Counted from the first letter of the stretch, positions 27,849-37,091 are shown. The stretch: 64,000 bases of DNA from Roseovarius carneus (GCF_020141465.1 NZ_JAHSPD010000001.1:2090374-2154373), one strand, 5' to 3'. Notes: generated by a model not told the origin, from the letters alone. Numbers and translations: made by a program.

Positions 27849-29033
27849 TCACCGGACGAGGGTTTTCATACCCCGGTCCAGCCCTTCGAGCGTCATCGGC
27901 ACCATCTGGTTCTCAAAGATCTCGCGGATCATATGGGTGGATTGTGTATAGTCCCATTGGCGCTCGGGCACCGGGTTGATCCAGAGGTTGGCGGGCCATT
28001 GTGCGCGGGCACGCTCCAGCCAGACTTGACCCGCTTCCGGGTTCCAATGCTCGTTCGCGCCGCCCGCAAAGGCGACCTCATAGGGCGACATGGCTGCGTC
28101 TCCGACGAAGATGCATTTGTATTCGGGGCCGTAAGTGCGCAGGACCTCATCGGTCGGGGTTTGCGCGTCCCAGCGGCGGGTATTGTCGCGCCACACGCCC
28201 TCATAGAGGCAATTGTGGAAATAGTAATACTCCAGATGCTTGAACTCGGAGCGCGCGGCGGAAAAAAGCTCCTCCACCACTTTGATATGCGGGTCCATCG
28301 AGCCGCCCACATCGAGGAAAAGAAGGACCCGCGCCGCGTTGCGCCGCTCGGGCCGGGTTTGCACGTCAAGATAGCCCTGCTCGGCGGTGGCGCGGATCGT
28401 GCCATCCAGATCAAGCTCCTCATGGGCGCTGTCGCGCACCCATTGGCGCAGGCGCTTGAGCGCCACTTTGATGTTGCGCGTGCCGATTTCCACCCCGTCA
28501 TCAAGGTTGCGGAACTCGCGCTTGTCCCAGACCTTGACCGCGCGTTGGTGGCGGCTCTCGTCCTGCCCGATTCGCACGCCTTCGGGGTTGTATCCATAGG
28601 CTCCAAACGGCGAGGTGCCTGCCGTGCCGATCCATTTGCTGCCCCCCTGGTGGCGGCCCTGCTGCTCCTTGAGGCGTTCCTTGAGGGTCTCCATCAGCTT
28701 GTCGAACCCGCCAAGGGCTTCGATCTCGGCTTTTTCCTCGGGGCTGAGGTGCTTCTCGGCAAGCTTTTCCAGCCACTCTGCGGGCAGGTCGACGGCGTCC
28801 AGTACCTCATCAGCGCTGATCGCCTCAAGCCCGGAGAAGGCGGCGGCGAAGGCACGGTCGAAGCGGTCGATATGGCGCTCGTCCTTCACCATCGCGCTGC
28901 GCGCGAGATAGTAGAAGCCTTCAATGTCATAGGTCACAAGGCCCGCGCCGACCGCCTCAAGAAAGGTCAGGTATTCGCGCAAGGAGACCGGGACACGGGC
29001 GGCGCGGAGGCTCTCAAAGAACGGTAGGAACAT
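27849..29033 (-). CDS. VWA domain protein (CoxE-like), partner of MoxR ATPase
   Basis: A 394-residue cytoplasmic protein with a C-terminal von Willebrand A domain. Its metal site reads LFLDVGGSMDPH, that is DxGxS where most VWA domains have DxSxS. The N-terminal half is charged and helical (ESLRAARVPVSLREYLTF) with a Gly-rich linker PFGAYGYNPEG. Such proteins pair with MoxR AAA+ ATPases (gene at 30872) to assemble or activate metal enzymes or complexes. It starts 3 bases after the stop of the 57-residue gene, so it belongs to that operon. Confidence 0.85.
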   Translation of the reverse strand: MFLPFFESLRAARVPVSLREYLTFLEAVGAGLVTYDIEGFYYLARSAMVKDERHIDRFDRAFAAAFSGLEAISADEVLDAVDLPAEWLEKLAEKHLSPEEKAEIEALGGFDKLMETLKERLKEQQGRHQGGSKWIGTAGTSPFGAYGYNPEGVRIGQDESRHQRAVKVWDKREFRNLDDGVEIGTRNIKVALKRLRQWVRDSAHEELDLDGTIRATAEQGYLDVQTRPERRNAARVLLFLDVGGSMDPHIKVVEELFSAARSEFKHLEYYYFHNCLYEGVWRDNTRRWDAQTPTDEVLRTYGPEYKCIFVGDAAMSPYEVAFAGGANEHWNPEAGQVWLERARAQWPANLWINPVPERQWDYTQSTHMIREIFENQMVPMTLEGLDRGMKTLVR

Positions 29034-29036
29034 CGC

Positions 29037-29210
29037 CTACCCAAAGCGCATCTGGCGGTCGATCAGCAATGTGACAAAGAGCGCGCCCACCGCGAAGATC
29101 ATCGCGTAAACCACTGCGTATTGGATAATGTCTGCGACGCGCCCCTTACGACGGCGGGCCTGAAAGGCCCCAAGTGCTGCGCCAGCCAGCGCCGCTATCA
29201 GAATAATCAT
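29037..29210 (-). CDS. 57-residue membrane protein of unknown function
   Basis: A short gene from ATG at 29210 to TAG at 29037-29039. The product starts MIILIAALAGAALGAFQARR, has a basic loop (RRRKGR) and a second hydrophobic stretch (about 31-50), then DRQMRFG: two predicted membrane helices with the basic loop inside. It fits with 3-base gaps on both sides between the DUF2927 gene and the VWA gene, which supports its reality. I know the pattern from hypothetical proteins of Rhodobacterales; no function is known to me. Confidence 0.75.
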   Translation of the reverse strand: MIILIAALAGAALGAFQARRRKGRVADIIQYAVVYAMIFAVGALFVTLLIDRQMRFG

Positions 29211-29213
29211 GTA

Positions 29214-30581
29214 TCACCCGTTTGGACCTTTGAGCGGGTTCAGGGCCGAGACCTCGCGCAGCTTTGCACGCACGGCCCAATCCGCGCCATATCCGTACCG
29301 TGCCCAGCCAAGGCTGTCCAGCCGGACGGAGCGTGCTTCGGCCACGCGTCCCGTAAGCTCCAGCGCCTCGGCACGCAGCATCATAAGCTGCGCCAAAAGG
29401 GCAGCGTTCTCGTGGGTTTCAGCCACAGAAATCTGCGGACCGAGCAGCGTCAGGGCGTCTTCACCGTTCCCGCGCGAAATGGCATAGGCGGCGAGTTGTG
29501 CCGCGGTGTGGGCGCGGTGCATTTCGGTGCCGGGGGTGCGGCGGTAATAGGCATCGGCGGCGGCAAACTGGTTCTGCGCATATTCGGGATCGGTGTTCTG
29601 GCTGAGCCGTCCGATGGCATAATGCGAGAACGCGCGGCGGTGATCGGTCCAACCGACAGTCTCGGCGATATCGAGCGCGGTTTCGGCTGCCTGACGGCGT
29701 TGCATGGGGCCAGCGCCCGGTCCAAGCGCGGTCTGGATCGCCCTGATCCATGCGCGCGGTGTCGTGGTGGGGTGGCGGGGCGCGATGTTCTCGCCTGCGG
29801 GATTGAGCCGACGCAGGATGCCGGGGATACGCTCGGCCACCTGCCTGCGAGACATGCCCGAGCGCAGCTCTGGTGCGTAGAAGGCGCGCAGCATCAGCAT
29901 GTCAAAGCCGGTGAGGACGGTGTGAACATTGTCGTCATTGAAGACGCTGTCCGAGAGGCGATAGAGATCGTTGAGCGGGCCCACGGCCTGTGCCAGCTCC
30001 TCGTGCAGGCAATCACGCACCTCTTGGGGGCTGGTATCATTGGGCACAAAAATGGCAATGCGCTTGCGGGTCTCCAACGCGCTCCAGCTTGTCAGACGTG
30101 CGCGGCGGGCCTGACGGTATTCGGCGAGATTTGAGATGTTGGGCACGACGAAACACGCAGCCTGCGGCAAATGACGGCGGATATCGGCGCGGCTGACCGC
30201 CTCAATGGTGATGTTGGCGGCCTGACCCTGCACCTGCCGGATATTGATGCCGGCCTCATTGCGCATACGGTGCAACAGGCGGTTGAGGTCGGGCAGGAGG
30301 GTCGCGGGCGGTGCGCCGGTGACACGCACGGTGATCGGCGTCTCAAACCGCGACAGAACCGCAAGCTGGCGACCGGATTCGAGTTGCATACTTAGATCGA
30401 TAAAGTCGCGCGCGAGATCCACGTTGGAGCGTTGCGGCGCGGCAGGGCGCGGCACGGAGAAGGATTTCATCGGGGGCATCACGCTGACATCGCCAGTCGC
30501 GGCGCGCGATGTGATCTCTCCGGATGTGCCGGGCATACACGCCCCCAGCATGAGGCAAATCGGCAAGATCATTCGACGCAT
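29214..30581 (-). CDS. DUF2927-family lipoprotein
   Basis: A 455-residue protein with a lipoprotein signal: MRRMILPICLMLGAC, where LGAC is the lipobox and Cys15 the acylated residue. The next 200 residues resemble DUF2927 (RNEAGINIRQ, FVVPNISNLAEYR, CLHEELAQAVGPLNDLYRL, where HEE looks like a degenerate zinc-protease helix). The C-terminal part is helical and repeat-like (TALDIAETVGW). I start at the ATG at 30581, since the upstream extension would disrupt the signal. It is the first gene of the three-gene run with the small protein and VWA. Confidence 0.8.
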   Translation of the reverse strand: MRRMILPICLMLGACMPGTSGEITSRAATGDVSVMPPMKSFSVPRPAAPQRSNVDLARDFIDLSMQLESGRQLAVLSRFETPITVRVTGAPPATLLPDLNRLLHRMRNEAGINIRQVQGQAANITIEAVSRADIRRHLPQAACFVVPNISNLAEYRQARRARLTSWSALETRKRIAIFVPNDTSPQEVRDCLHEELAQAVGPLNDLYRLSDSVFNDDNVHTVLTGFDMLMLRAFYAPELRSGMSRRQVAERIPGILRRLNPAGENIAPRHPTTTPRAWIRAIQTALGPGAGPMQRRQAAETALDIAETVGWTDHRRAFSHYAIGRLSQNTDPEYAQNQFAAADAYYRRTPGTEMHRAHTAAQLAAYAISRGNGEDALTLLGPQISVAETHENAALLAQLMMLRAEALELTGRVAEARSVRLDSLGWARYGYGADWAVRAKLREVSALNPLKGPNG

Positions 30582-30871
30582 CTGTTTCCCAATCCTTGAG
30601 CACTCGTGAAAAACCCCCATGCCAGAGTGGCCGGGGGGGTGCGCTCTGCCAGCGGAGATTGGAGCGTTGATACCTGCCGTCCCTTGCAGACAAAATTACA
30701 CCGAATCCCATAACCAGCAGGTTCAGGAGTAGAATTGCGCCTCATCCCGACGTCAGTAAGGAGCATTTAAGGCAAAAATGGGGCAAAGTTTATGAAGCAG
30801 AGAAAATGCGTCGGGTCACGCCTAAACCTTAGCCATTGACGGTTTTTTCGCTGCATAGCTCTTGTGATTTC

Positions 30872-31711
30872 TTAGCGGCCGCGCCGCGCCATAAAGGCCA
30901 AACGCTCAAAAAGATGCACGTCTTGTTCGTTTTTCAAAAGCGCGCCATGCAGCTTAGGTAGCGCGTCCGCGCCCTTGGATTTAAGGTCCTCCGGGCTCAG
31001 ATCTTCTGCCAGCAGAAGCTTGAGCCAATCCAGAACTTCTGAGGTTGAGGGTTTCTTCTTCAGCCCTTGCTGCTCGCGAATCTCGTAGAATTGGGTGAGA
31101 GCCGTGGTCAAAAGCGCGTCCTTGATGCCGGGGTGGTGTACCTCCACGATCTTGCGCATCGTGTCCATGTCGGGGAAGCGGATGTAGTGGAAAAAGCAGC
31201 GGCGCAGGAACGCGTCGGGCAACTCTTTTTCGTTGTTGGATGTGATGATCACGATGGGGCGTTTGGTGGCGCGGATCGTCTCGCCCGTCTCGTAGACGTG
31301 AAACTCCATCTTATCGAGCTCTTGCAGCAGATCGTTGGGAAATTCGATATCGGCCTTGTCGATCTCGTCGATCAAAAGCACGCATTTCTCCTCCGACGCA
31401 AAGGCCTGCCAAAGCTTGCCGGCGCGGATATAGTTCGACACATCTTCGACCCGCGCATCGCCAAGCTGGCTGTCGCGCAGGCGGCTTACGGCGTCATATT
31501 CATAGAGACCTTGTTGTGCGCGGGTGGTGGATTTGATGTTCCACTCGATCATTTGCATCCCAAGCGCGCCCGCGATCTGCCGAGCCAGCTCGGTTTTGCC
31601 GGTGCCCGGCTCGCCCTTGACCAGAAGGGGCCGCTCCAGCGTGACGGCGGCATTGACCGCGATGGTCAGATCGTCCGTGGCCACATATGCGTCCGTGCCT
31701 TCAAATTTCAT
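30872..31711 (-). CDS. MoxR-family AAA+ ATPase
   Basis: A 279-residue ATPase: Walker A GEPGTGKTELARQ, Walker B VLLIDEIDKAD, sensor 1 VIITSNNEKELPDAFLRRC. MoxR ATPases act with VWA proteins as chaperones that mature metal enzymes, respiratory complexes or surface structures. The VWA gene lies 1.8 kb downstream on the same strand. The 290 bases between this gene and the DUF2927 gene hold nothing I recognise, so co-transcription is possible but not shown. Confidence 0.92.
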   Translation of the reverse strand: MKFEGTDAYVATDDLTIAVNAAVTLERPLLVKGEPGTGKTELARQIAGALGMQMIEWNIKSTTRAQQGLYEYDAVSRLRDSQLGDARVEDVSNYIRAGKLWQAFASEEKCVLLIDEIDKADIEFPNDLLQELDKMEFHVYETGETIRATKRPIVIITSNNEKELPDAFLRRCFFHYIRFPDMDTMRKIVEVHHPGIKDALLTTALTQFYEIREQQGLKKKPSTSEVLDWLKLLLAEDLSPEDLKSKGADALPKLHGALLKNEQDVHLFERLAFMARRGR

Positions 31712-31855
31712 GGCTCACGCCCCTTTGTTTCGCGTCTCATCAGGCTGCGTGATACCCCAGCGCGGTGTCGCGGTCAAAAGACAAAACCGCGCGCTATTTC
31801 GATAGTGACAAATGCCGCGCGGTGCAGTATTTCGGCCCAAATGAAGGGGAGAATT

Positions 31856-32329
31856 ATGTCTCAACCCGATATCCAGACCAACCTTGAACCCATTGAGGAT
31901 AAACGCATGAAAGCCGAAGTTTTCCTGCCAAAAGACTATAGCCCAGTGGAAGATGAGCCATTCATGAACGAGCGGCAGCTGGAGTATTTCCGCCGCAAAC
32001 TCGTGGATTGGCGTGAAGACCTCTTGGCGGGAAGCCGCGATACAATCGAGGGTTTGCAAGACGGCACACGGGCGATCCCGGATGTGGCGGACCGCGCCAG
32101 CGAAGAGACTGACCGCGCGCTTGAGCTGCGGACCCGCGACCGTCAGCGCAAGCTGGTGGCCAAGATTGATCAGGCCCTGCGCCGGATTGAAGAGGGCGAG
32201 TTTGGGTATTGCGATGTGACGGGGGAGCCGATCAGCCTCAAGCGTCTTGACGCGCGGCCCATTGCGACCATGAGCCTTGAGGCGCAGGAGCGGCATGAGC
32301 GCCGCGAAAAAGTCCACCGCGACGATTGA
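31856..32329 (+). CDS. dksA: RNA polymerase-binding protein DksA, single-cysteine type
   Basis: A 157-residue transcription factor that acts with ppGpp at RNA polymerase. I chose the ATG at 31856 (AAGGGGAG upstream). A coiled-coil part (about 40-105) includes VADRASEETDRALELR, with the acidic tip region preserved. The zinc-finger area reads GYCDVTGEPISLKRLDARP: only one of the four cysteines of classical DksA remains, as in Rhodobacter DksA. It therefore should not bind zinc in the usual way. It is divergent from moxR. Confidence 0.93.
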   Translation: MSQPDIQTNLEPIEDKRMKAEVFLPKDYSPVEDEPFMNERQLEYFRRKLVDWREDLLAGSRDTIEGLQDGTRAIPDVADRASEETDRALELRTRDRQRKLVAKIDQALRRIEEGEFGYCDVTGEPISLKRLDARPIATMSLEAQERHERREKVHRDD

Positions 32330-32352
32330 TTTATATCAGGATCACGTATTCA

Positions 32353-32383
32353 AGCGCCGGGGCTTTCGCTCCGGCGTTTTTCG
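32353..32383 (+). terminator. dksA terminator
   Basis: CGCCGGGGC and GCTCCGGCG (one wobble) form a 9-pair stem with a TTTC loop, followed by TTTTTCGTTT. Confidence 0.9.
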
Positions 32384-32398
32384 TTTGAAAGTGGGTGT

Positions 32399-33532
32399 AT
32401 GAAAGCGGCATCAAACATCACTGTGATTGGCGGCGGTATCGGCGGTCTCGCCGTGGCGCGGGCCTGTGCGTTGCGCGGCGCGCGCGTGACGGTGCTGGAG
32501 CAGGCGGAGGCCATCGGCGAGGTTGGCGCAGGGTTGCAGATCAGCCCCAACGGGTTCGCTGTTCTGCGCGGTCTCGGGCTGGGTGATGCGCTGCGGGCGG
32601 GGGCGGTGCAGGGCGAGGCTGTGGCGCTACATGATTACCGGCGCGGGCCGGTGGTGCGACTGGACCTCACGCGGCTTGAGAGCCGGGAGTATTGGTTCAT
32701 TCACCGCGCCGACCTGATCGAGATTTTGCGCGCGGGCGCCGAGGCGGCGGGGGTGACGATCCGCACGGGCGCGCGGGTCAGTGAACCGGGGGAGTGCGAG
32801 GGCGATCTGGTGATTGGGGCCGATGGGCTCCATTCCGTACTACGGCCCGGCCTCAACGGCCCCGAGGCGCCGTTTTTCACAGGCCAAGTGGCGTGGCGCG
32901 CCCTCATCCCGCATGACGGCCGCCGTGGCGGGGAGGCTCGCGTGCACATGGCCCCGCGTCGGCATCTGGTCAGCTACCCGCTGCGCGGTGGTACGCTGAT
33001 GAACCTTGTGGCGGTGGAAGAGCAGGCGGAGTGGACCACTGAGAGCTGGAGCCATGCAGGCGACGCGGATAATCTGCGGGCGCGGTTCGCGGATTTCGGG
33101 GCGGATGCGCAGGAGATGCTCGGTGCCGTGAATGCTGTAAGCCAATGGGGGCTTTTCCGGCATCCCGTGGCCAAAATCTGGGGGCAGGGGCGGTTTGCCC
33201 TGTTGGGGGATGCGGCCCATCCCACGCTGCCTTTTTTGGCGCAGGGCGCGTCCATGGCGCTGGAAGATGCGTGGGTTCTGGCCGATGCGCTCGCCGTGCA
33301 GGATCTGCCCGAGGCGCTCGTCACCTATACCGCGCGCCGCCGTCCCCGCGCCACGCGCGTCATTGAGGCGGCCAGCGGCAATGCGTGGAAATACCACCTC
33401 AGCTTTCCGCCCCTGCGCCTTGCCGCGCATACTGCGCTGCGGCTGGGTGGGGCGCTGGCGCCGATGCGGATGATGCGGCAGTTCGACTGGCTCTACGGCG
33501 AGGATGTCACGAACGGCGCGCAGCTTTGCTGA
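32399..33532 (+). CDS. FAD-dependent aromatic-ring monooxygenase-like protein
   Basis: A 377-residue group A flavoprotein monooxygenase. The dinucleotide-binding motif ITVIGGGIGGLAVA opens the protein, the DG motif is VIGADGLHSVLR, and the GD motif is LLGDAAHPTLPFLAQGA. It resembles salicylate hydroxylase and 3-hydroxybenzoate 6-hydroxylase, which use NAD(P)H and oxygen. No ring-cleavage or transport gene is near, so the substrate is unknown. Its 3' end overlaps the convergent fur-family gene by 26 bases. Confidence 0.85.
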   Translation: MKAASNITVIGGGIGGLAVARACALRGARVTVLEQAEAIGEVGAGLQISPNGFAVLRGLGLGDALRAGAVQGEAVALHDYRRGPVVRLDLTRLESREYWFIHRADLIEILRAGAEAAGVTIRTGARVSEPGECEGDLVIGADGLHSVLRPGLNGPEAPFFTGQVAWRALIPHDGRRGGEARVHMAPRRHLVSYPLRGGTLMNLVAVEEQAEWTTESWSHAGDADNLRARFADFGADAQEMLGAVNAVSQWGLFRHPVAKIWGQGRFALLGDAAHPTLPFLAQGASMALEDAWVLADALAVQDLPEALVTYTARRRPRATRVIEAASGNAWKYHLSFPPLRLAAHTALRLGGALAPMRMMRQFDWLYGEDVTNGAQLC

Positions 33533-33932
33533 TCGGCTCGCCGTAAAGCTCCATCTTATGGCCTTTGAGCTTATAGCCCAGCTTGGCCGCGATTTTTTCC
33601 TGAAGCGCCTCAATCTCGGGGTCACAAAACTCGATCACGGCACCTGTCTCCAGATCAATCAGGTGGTCGTGATGCGCGCGCTCCGCATCTTCATAGCGCG
33701 CGCGTCCATCGCCGAAATCAACCTTCTCCAAAAGGCCCGATGCCTCAAAGAGCTTCACCGTGCGATAGACCGTCGCCAGAGAAATCCGCGGGTCATGCGC
33801 CACGGCGCGGGCGTAAAGCTCATCGACATCGGGGTGATCGTCTGCCGCCTCCAGCACGGCCGCAATGATGCGCCGTTGCTCGGTCATGCGCAGGCCCATG
33901 TCGGCTGCGCGGCGGATGATGCTGTCGGTCAT
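33507..33932 (-). CDS. Fur-family metalloregulator
   Basis: A 141-residue regulator starting at the ATG at 33932 (MTDSIIRRAADMGLRMTEQRR). The winged helix includes ISLATVYRTVKLFE, which is the DNA-recognition helix; the dimer/metal domain has AHHDHLIDLETGAVIEF and a C-terminal MELYGEPI. This type in Rhodobacterales includes Fur and the manganese-responsive Mur; sequence alone does not separate them. No CxxC structural zinc site is seen. It is convergent with the flavin monooxygenase gene and divergent from the helicase gene. Confidence 0.87.
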   Translation of the reverse strand: MTDSIIRRAADMGLRMTEQRRIIAAVLEAADDHPDVDELYARAVAHDPRISLATVYRTVKLFEASGLLEKVDFGDGRARYEDAERAHHDHLIDLETGAVIEFCDPEIEALQEKIAAKLGYKLKGHKMELYGEPISKAARRS

Positions 33933-34298
33933 GGCGTGTCTCGTTTGCGGAACCTCGCTTAGGTGATACCGCCTGAGCGGCGTAGATTCCACCGCTTTTG
34001 ACCGCCTCCGTGCTTGACTTATCCACGCCGCACCCGCATATGCACATCACGCGCATCTGTCCCGCCGCGTGAGCATGCTGGCCGCCCTTCGGGCAGACAG
34101 CCCCCCCGGACAGGCAGCGTTTGTTCCCAAAATCACGCGTGGGGCATGCCGCCGGGACGGCGGCCGGGCATTCGTCCGGCGCGTCAGGGCCGTTGGCGGA
34201 ACCACGACGAGGGCGGCCCTGCGCATGAGGTGCAAGGCTTTGAGCCCTTTGAGACTGGTGCTGCGTGCAGTTTGCCCGGCGCCGATAAAGGAAACGAT
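33933..34298. promoter_or_regulatory. fur-family / DEAD-box divergent intergenic region
   Basis: 366 bases with no gene I can support. It must carry the promoter of the Fur-family gene and a leader of the helicase gene. Open frames run through it in phase with the helicase but lack family resemblance and a ribosome-binding site. Long leaders are common for cold-induced DEAD-box helicases; that is inference here. Confidence 0.4.
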
Positions 34299-35630
34299 TT
34301 GAATTTGTTTGAAGAAATGGGCCTGCCCAGCGGTTTGGTCCGCAAGCTGGCCGCGCAAGGCATCTCCGAGCCAACCCCGATCCAGAGCCACGCGATTCCG
34401 CACGCGCTCAACGGGCATGACGTGATGGGCCTTGCCCAGACCGGCACGGGCAAGACGGCGGCGTTTGGTTTGCCACTGATTGCGCGTATGATGGAAGAAG
34501 ACACACGCCCCGGCCCCAAGATGGTTGGTAGCCTGATCCTCGCGCCCACGCGCGAATTGGCAGGACAGATCCGCGACACGCTTTTGCCTTTGGTGCGCGA
34601 CACGCCGATGAAGATCGGTGTGGTGGTCGGTGGGCAATCGATCAACGTGCAGATCAAGCGCCTTGAGAAGGGCACGCATATCCTCGTGGCCACGCCGGGC
34701 CGCTTGCTGGACCTGCTGGATCGCCGGGCGCTGCGCCTTGATGAGGCGAAGTTTCTGGTGTTGGATGAGGCGGATCAGATGCTCGATCTGGGCTTTATCC
34801 ACGCGCTGCGCAAGATTGCCGGGATGCTGCCAAAAGAGCGTCAGACGATGCTTTTTTCGGCCACCATGCCCAAACAGATGGAAGAGATCGCCGCGAGCTA
34901 TCTCACCCATCCCAAGCGCGTGCAGGTCGCCCCTCCGGGCAAGGCTGCCGACAAGGTCACGCAAGCCGTGCATTTCATCGCCAAGGCGGAAAAGCCAAAC
35001 TTGCTGATTGAGCTTCTGGCCAAGCACAAGGATGAGCTTGCACTGGTCTTTGGGCGCACGAAGCATGGCTCGGACAAGCTGGCCCGCAAGCTTGAAAGTG
35101 CTGGCTTCTCCGTGGCCGCGATCCATGGCAACAAAAGCCAAGGACAGCGTGACCGTGCGCTCAAAGCATTCCGCGATGGTCAGGTGAAGGTGCTTGTGGC
35201 CACGGATGTGGCGGCACGCGGTCTCGATATTCCGGATGTGAAACATGTCTACAACTTCGATCTGCCCAACGTGCCCGAGAATTACGTCCACCGCATTGGT
35301 CGCACGGCCCGCGCGGGCAAGGATGGCGCGGCTATCGCATTTTGCAGCCCCGATGAGATGGGCGAATTGAAAGACATCCAGAAGGTTCTGGGCACCAGCA
35401 TCCCCGTTGTTTCGGGGCGGCCCTGGGCCGATCTGCCTGATCCTACGGCCAAGCCCAAGGGCCGTGGTCCGGGCGGCGGTGGCGGCAATCGACGCGGGCG
35501 CGGTGGCAAAGGTGGTGGCGGCCAAGGGGGCGGCGGTGGCCAATCCCAAGGCGCCGGCCCCGGTGGCGGTGGTGGCAACCGGCGTCGGCGCGGTGGCGGC
35601 GGTGGACGCTCTGGTGCTAAGGCCGCGTAA
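34299..35630 (+). CDS. DEAD-box RNA helicase (RhlE-like)
   Basis: A 443-residue ATP-dependent RNA helicase. I choose the TTG at 34299 because AAAGGA lies 7 bases upstream and the protein then starts (M)NLFEEMGLPSGLVRKLAAQG, the conserved N-terminus. Motifs: Q-motif PTPIQSHAI, AQTGTGKT, PTRELAGQ, VLDEADQMLDLGF, SAT and HRIGRTARAG. After about residue 375 the tail is Gly/Arg-rich (GGGGNRRGRGGKGGG), typical for RNA contacts. It likely assists ribosome assembly or mRNA decay with RNase E. Confidence 0.93.
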   Translation: MNLFEEMGLPSGLVRKLAAQGISEPTPIQSHAIPHALNGHDVMGLAQTGTGKTAAFGLPLIARMMEEDTRPGPKMVGSLILAPTRELAGQIRDTLLPLVRDTPMKIGVVVGGQSINVQIKRLEKGTHILVATPGRLLDLLDRRALRLDEAKFLVLDEADQMLDLGFIHALRKIAGMLPKERQTMLFSATMPKQMEEIAASYLTHPKRVQVAPPGKAADKVTQAVHFIAKAEKPNLLIELLAKHKDELALVFGRTKHGSDKLARKLESAGFSVAAIHGNKSQGQRDRALKAFRDGQVKVLVATDVAARGLDIPDVKHVYNFDLPNVPENYVHRIGRTARAGKDGAAIAFCSPDEMGELKDIQKVLGTSIPVVSGRPWADLPDPTAKPKGRGPGGGGGNRRGRGGKGGGGQGGGGGQSQGAGPGGGGGNRRRRGGGGGRSGAKAA

Positions 35631-35656
35631 TCTGCGAATGTTACAGTGACGGATCA

Positions 35657-35679
35657 GGCGGGGTGTTCCCCGCCTTTTT
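35657..35679 (+). terminator. helicase-gene terminator
   Basis: A perfect 7-pair stem GGCGGGG/CCCCGCC with TGTT loop followed directly by TTTTT. It reaches the last base of the convergent selO stop. Confidence 0.92.
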
Positions 35680-37091
35680 CATGTGCCGCAGAAGGTTTGT
35701 TGCACCACTTCCGAGGGCTCGGGCGGGCGGCGTAAATCCTCCACGCCCGGCTGCGCCTCAAAGGGCTTGGAGAGCACGCTAAGAAGCCGCTCGAAGGGGG
35801 CGAAATCTCCCTCGCGCGCGGCCAGGATCATCTCTTCGATCCGGTGGTTGCGGGGGATGACCCAAGGGTTGGAGGCCTGCATCAGGGCTGACGGGTCTGC
35901 CTCGCGTTCGATTCGCGCGCGCCACTCCGGCTCCCATTGATCAAAGGCGGCAGGGTCCAGAAACTGATCCCGCGCAGCCCCTTCGGTGAGCGCGCGGAAT
36001 GTGTTGGTAAAATCCGCGCGCCCCGCCTGCATCCGTTCGAGCAGCCCCTCAATGAGCGGCTTGTCTGCCTCCGTGGCCTCTTTGAGGCCGATCTTGGCAC
36101 CCATCCGGCGCAGCCATGCGGCATCCACCAGCGCAGGCATGGCGTGAATGATCGCGGTAAACTCCTCAATCGCGGCGTCCCTGTCTGGCATCAGCGGCAC
36201 AAGCGATGTGGCCAGCTGCGCCATATTCCAGACGATCACATGTGCCTGATTATCATAGGCATAACGCCCCTGCGCGTCGATTGAACTGAAGACCGTGACC
36301 GGGTGATAGACATCCATGAAGGCGCAGGGGCCGTAATCAATTGTCTCGCCCGAAAGGGCCGTGTTGTCTGTGTTCATCACCCCGTGGATGAAGCCGAGCG
36401 ACATCCAATGGGCCACCAATTCGGCCTGCGCGGCGCAGACCGCGCGCAAGAAATCCGCCGGGCCGTTTGCGTCCGGGTAATGGCGCGCGGCAGTGTAGTC
36501 ATAAAGTGCGTGGAGCGCCTCCACATCGCGGCGCGCGGCGAAATACTGAAACGTGCCGACGCGGATATGGCTTGACGCAACGCGGGTCAGAACCGCGCCG
36601 GGCACGGCCCCTTCCTGACGGTAGATCGGCTCGCCCGTCAGGGCGGCGGCCAGCGCGCGGGTGGTGGGCACGCCAAGCGCGTGCATTGCCTCGCTGACGA
36701 CATATTCACGCAGCACGGGGCCCAGCCACGCGCGCCCATCGCCATTGCGGCTATAGGGGGTAGGGCCGGAGCCCTTGAGCTGAATATCGCGCCGATGCCC
36801 AGCGGGGTCTATGACCTCGCCCAGCAGGACTGCCCGCCCATCACCGAGCTGTGGGGAGAAGCCGCCAAATTGGTGCCCCGCATAGACCTGCGCAATCGGC
36901 TCGGCCCCATCAGGCAGCTCGCTGCCCGCAAACACCGGGGCCATGGCGGCGTAATCAAGGCTCAGCCCCAACTCTTCGGCAAGGCCGGTGTTGAACGCCA
37001 AAAGCGCAGGTGCGGCCACGGCGCGCGGGGCGATCCGTGTGTAGAAGCCTTCGGGCAGGCGGGCGTAGCTATTGTCAAATTTGATCATCAT
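35679..37091 (-). CDS. selO: protein adenylyltransferase SelO (YdiU/UPF0061)
   Basis: A 470-residue pseudokinase-fold enzyme that transfers AMP to proteins. Signatures: YAGHQFGGFSPQLGDGRAVLLGE, LKGSGPTPYSRNGDGRAWLG, REYVVSEAMHALGVPTTRAL, HGVMNTDNTALSG and IDYGPCAFMD. The protein ends TFCGT, keeping a Cys near the C-terminus where eukaryotic SelO has selenocysteine. The start may be the ATG at 37091 or at 37088. SelO is linked to oxidative stress through S-glutathionylation control. Confidence 0.95.
   Translation of the reverse strand: MMIKFDNSYARLPEGFYTRIAPRAVAAPALLAFNTGLAEELGLSLDYAAMAPVFAGSELPDGAEPIAQVYAGHQFGGFSPQLGDGRAVLLGEVIDPAGHRRDIQLKGSGPTPYSRNGDGRAWLGPVLREYVVSEAMHALGVPTTRALAAALTGEPIYRQEGAVPGAVLTRVASSHIRVGTFQYFAARRDVEALHALYDYTAARHYPDANGPADFLRAVCAAQAELVAHWMSLGFIHGVMNTDNTALSGETIDYGPCAFMDVYHPVTVFSSIDAQGRYAYDNQAHVIVWNMAQLATSLVPLMPDRDAAIEEFTAIIHAMPALVDAAWLRRMGAKIGLKEATEADKPLIEGLLERMQAGRADFTNTFRALTEGAARDQFLDPAAFDQWEPEWRARIEREADPSALMQASNPWVIPRNHRIEEMILAAREGDFAPFERLLSVLSKPFEAQPGVEDLRRPPEPSEVVQQTFCGT

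Noticed and set aside
30582-30871. Possible small gene or tRNA between moxR and the DUF2927 gene
   Set aside because: No frame with a start signal and no cloverleaf pairing could be found.
34047-35549. 500-codon minus-strand frame
   Set aside because: Antisense to the DEAD-box helicase gene, which has all motifs and a terminator.
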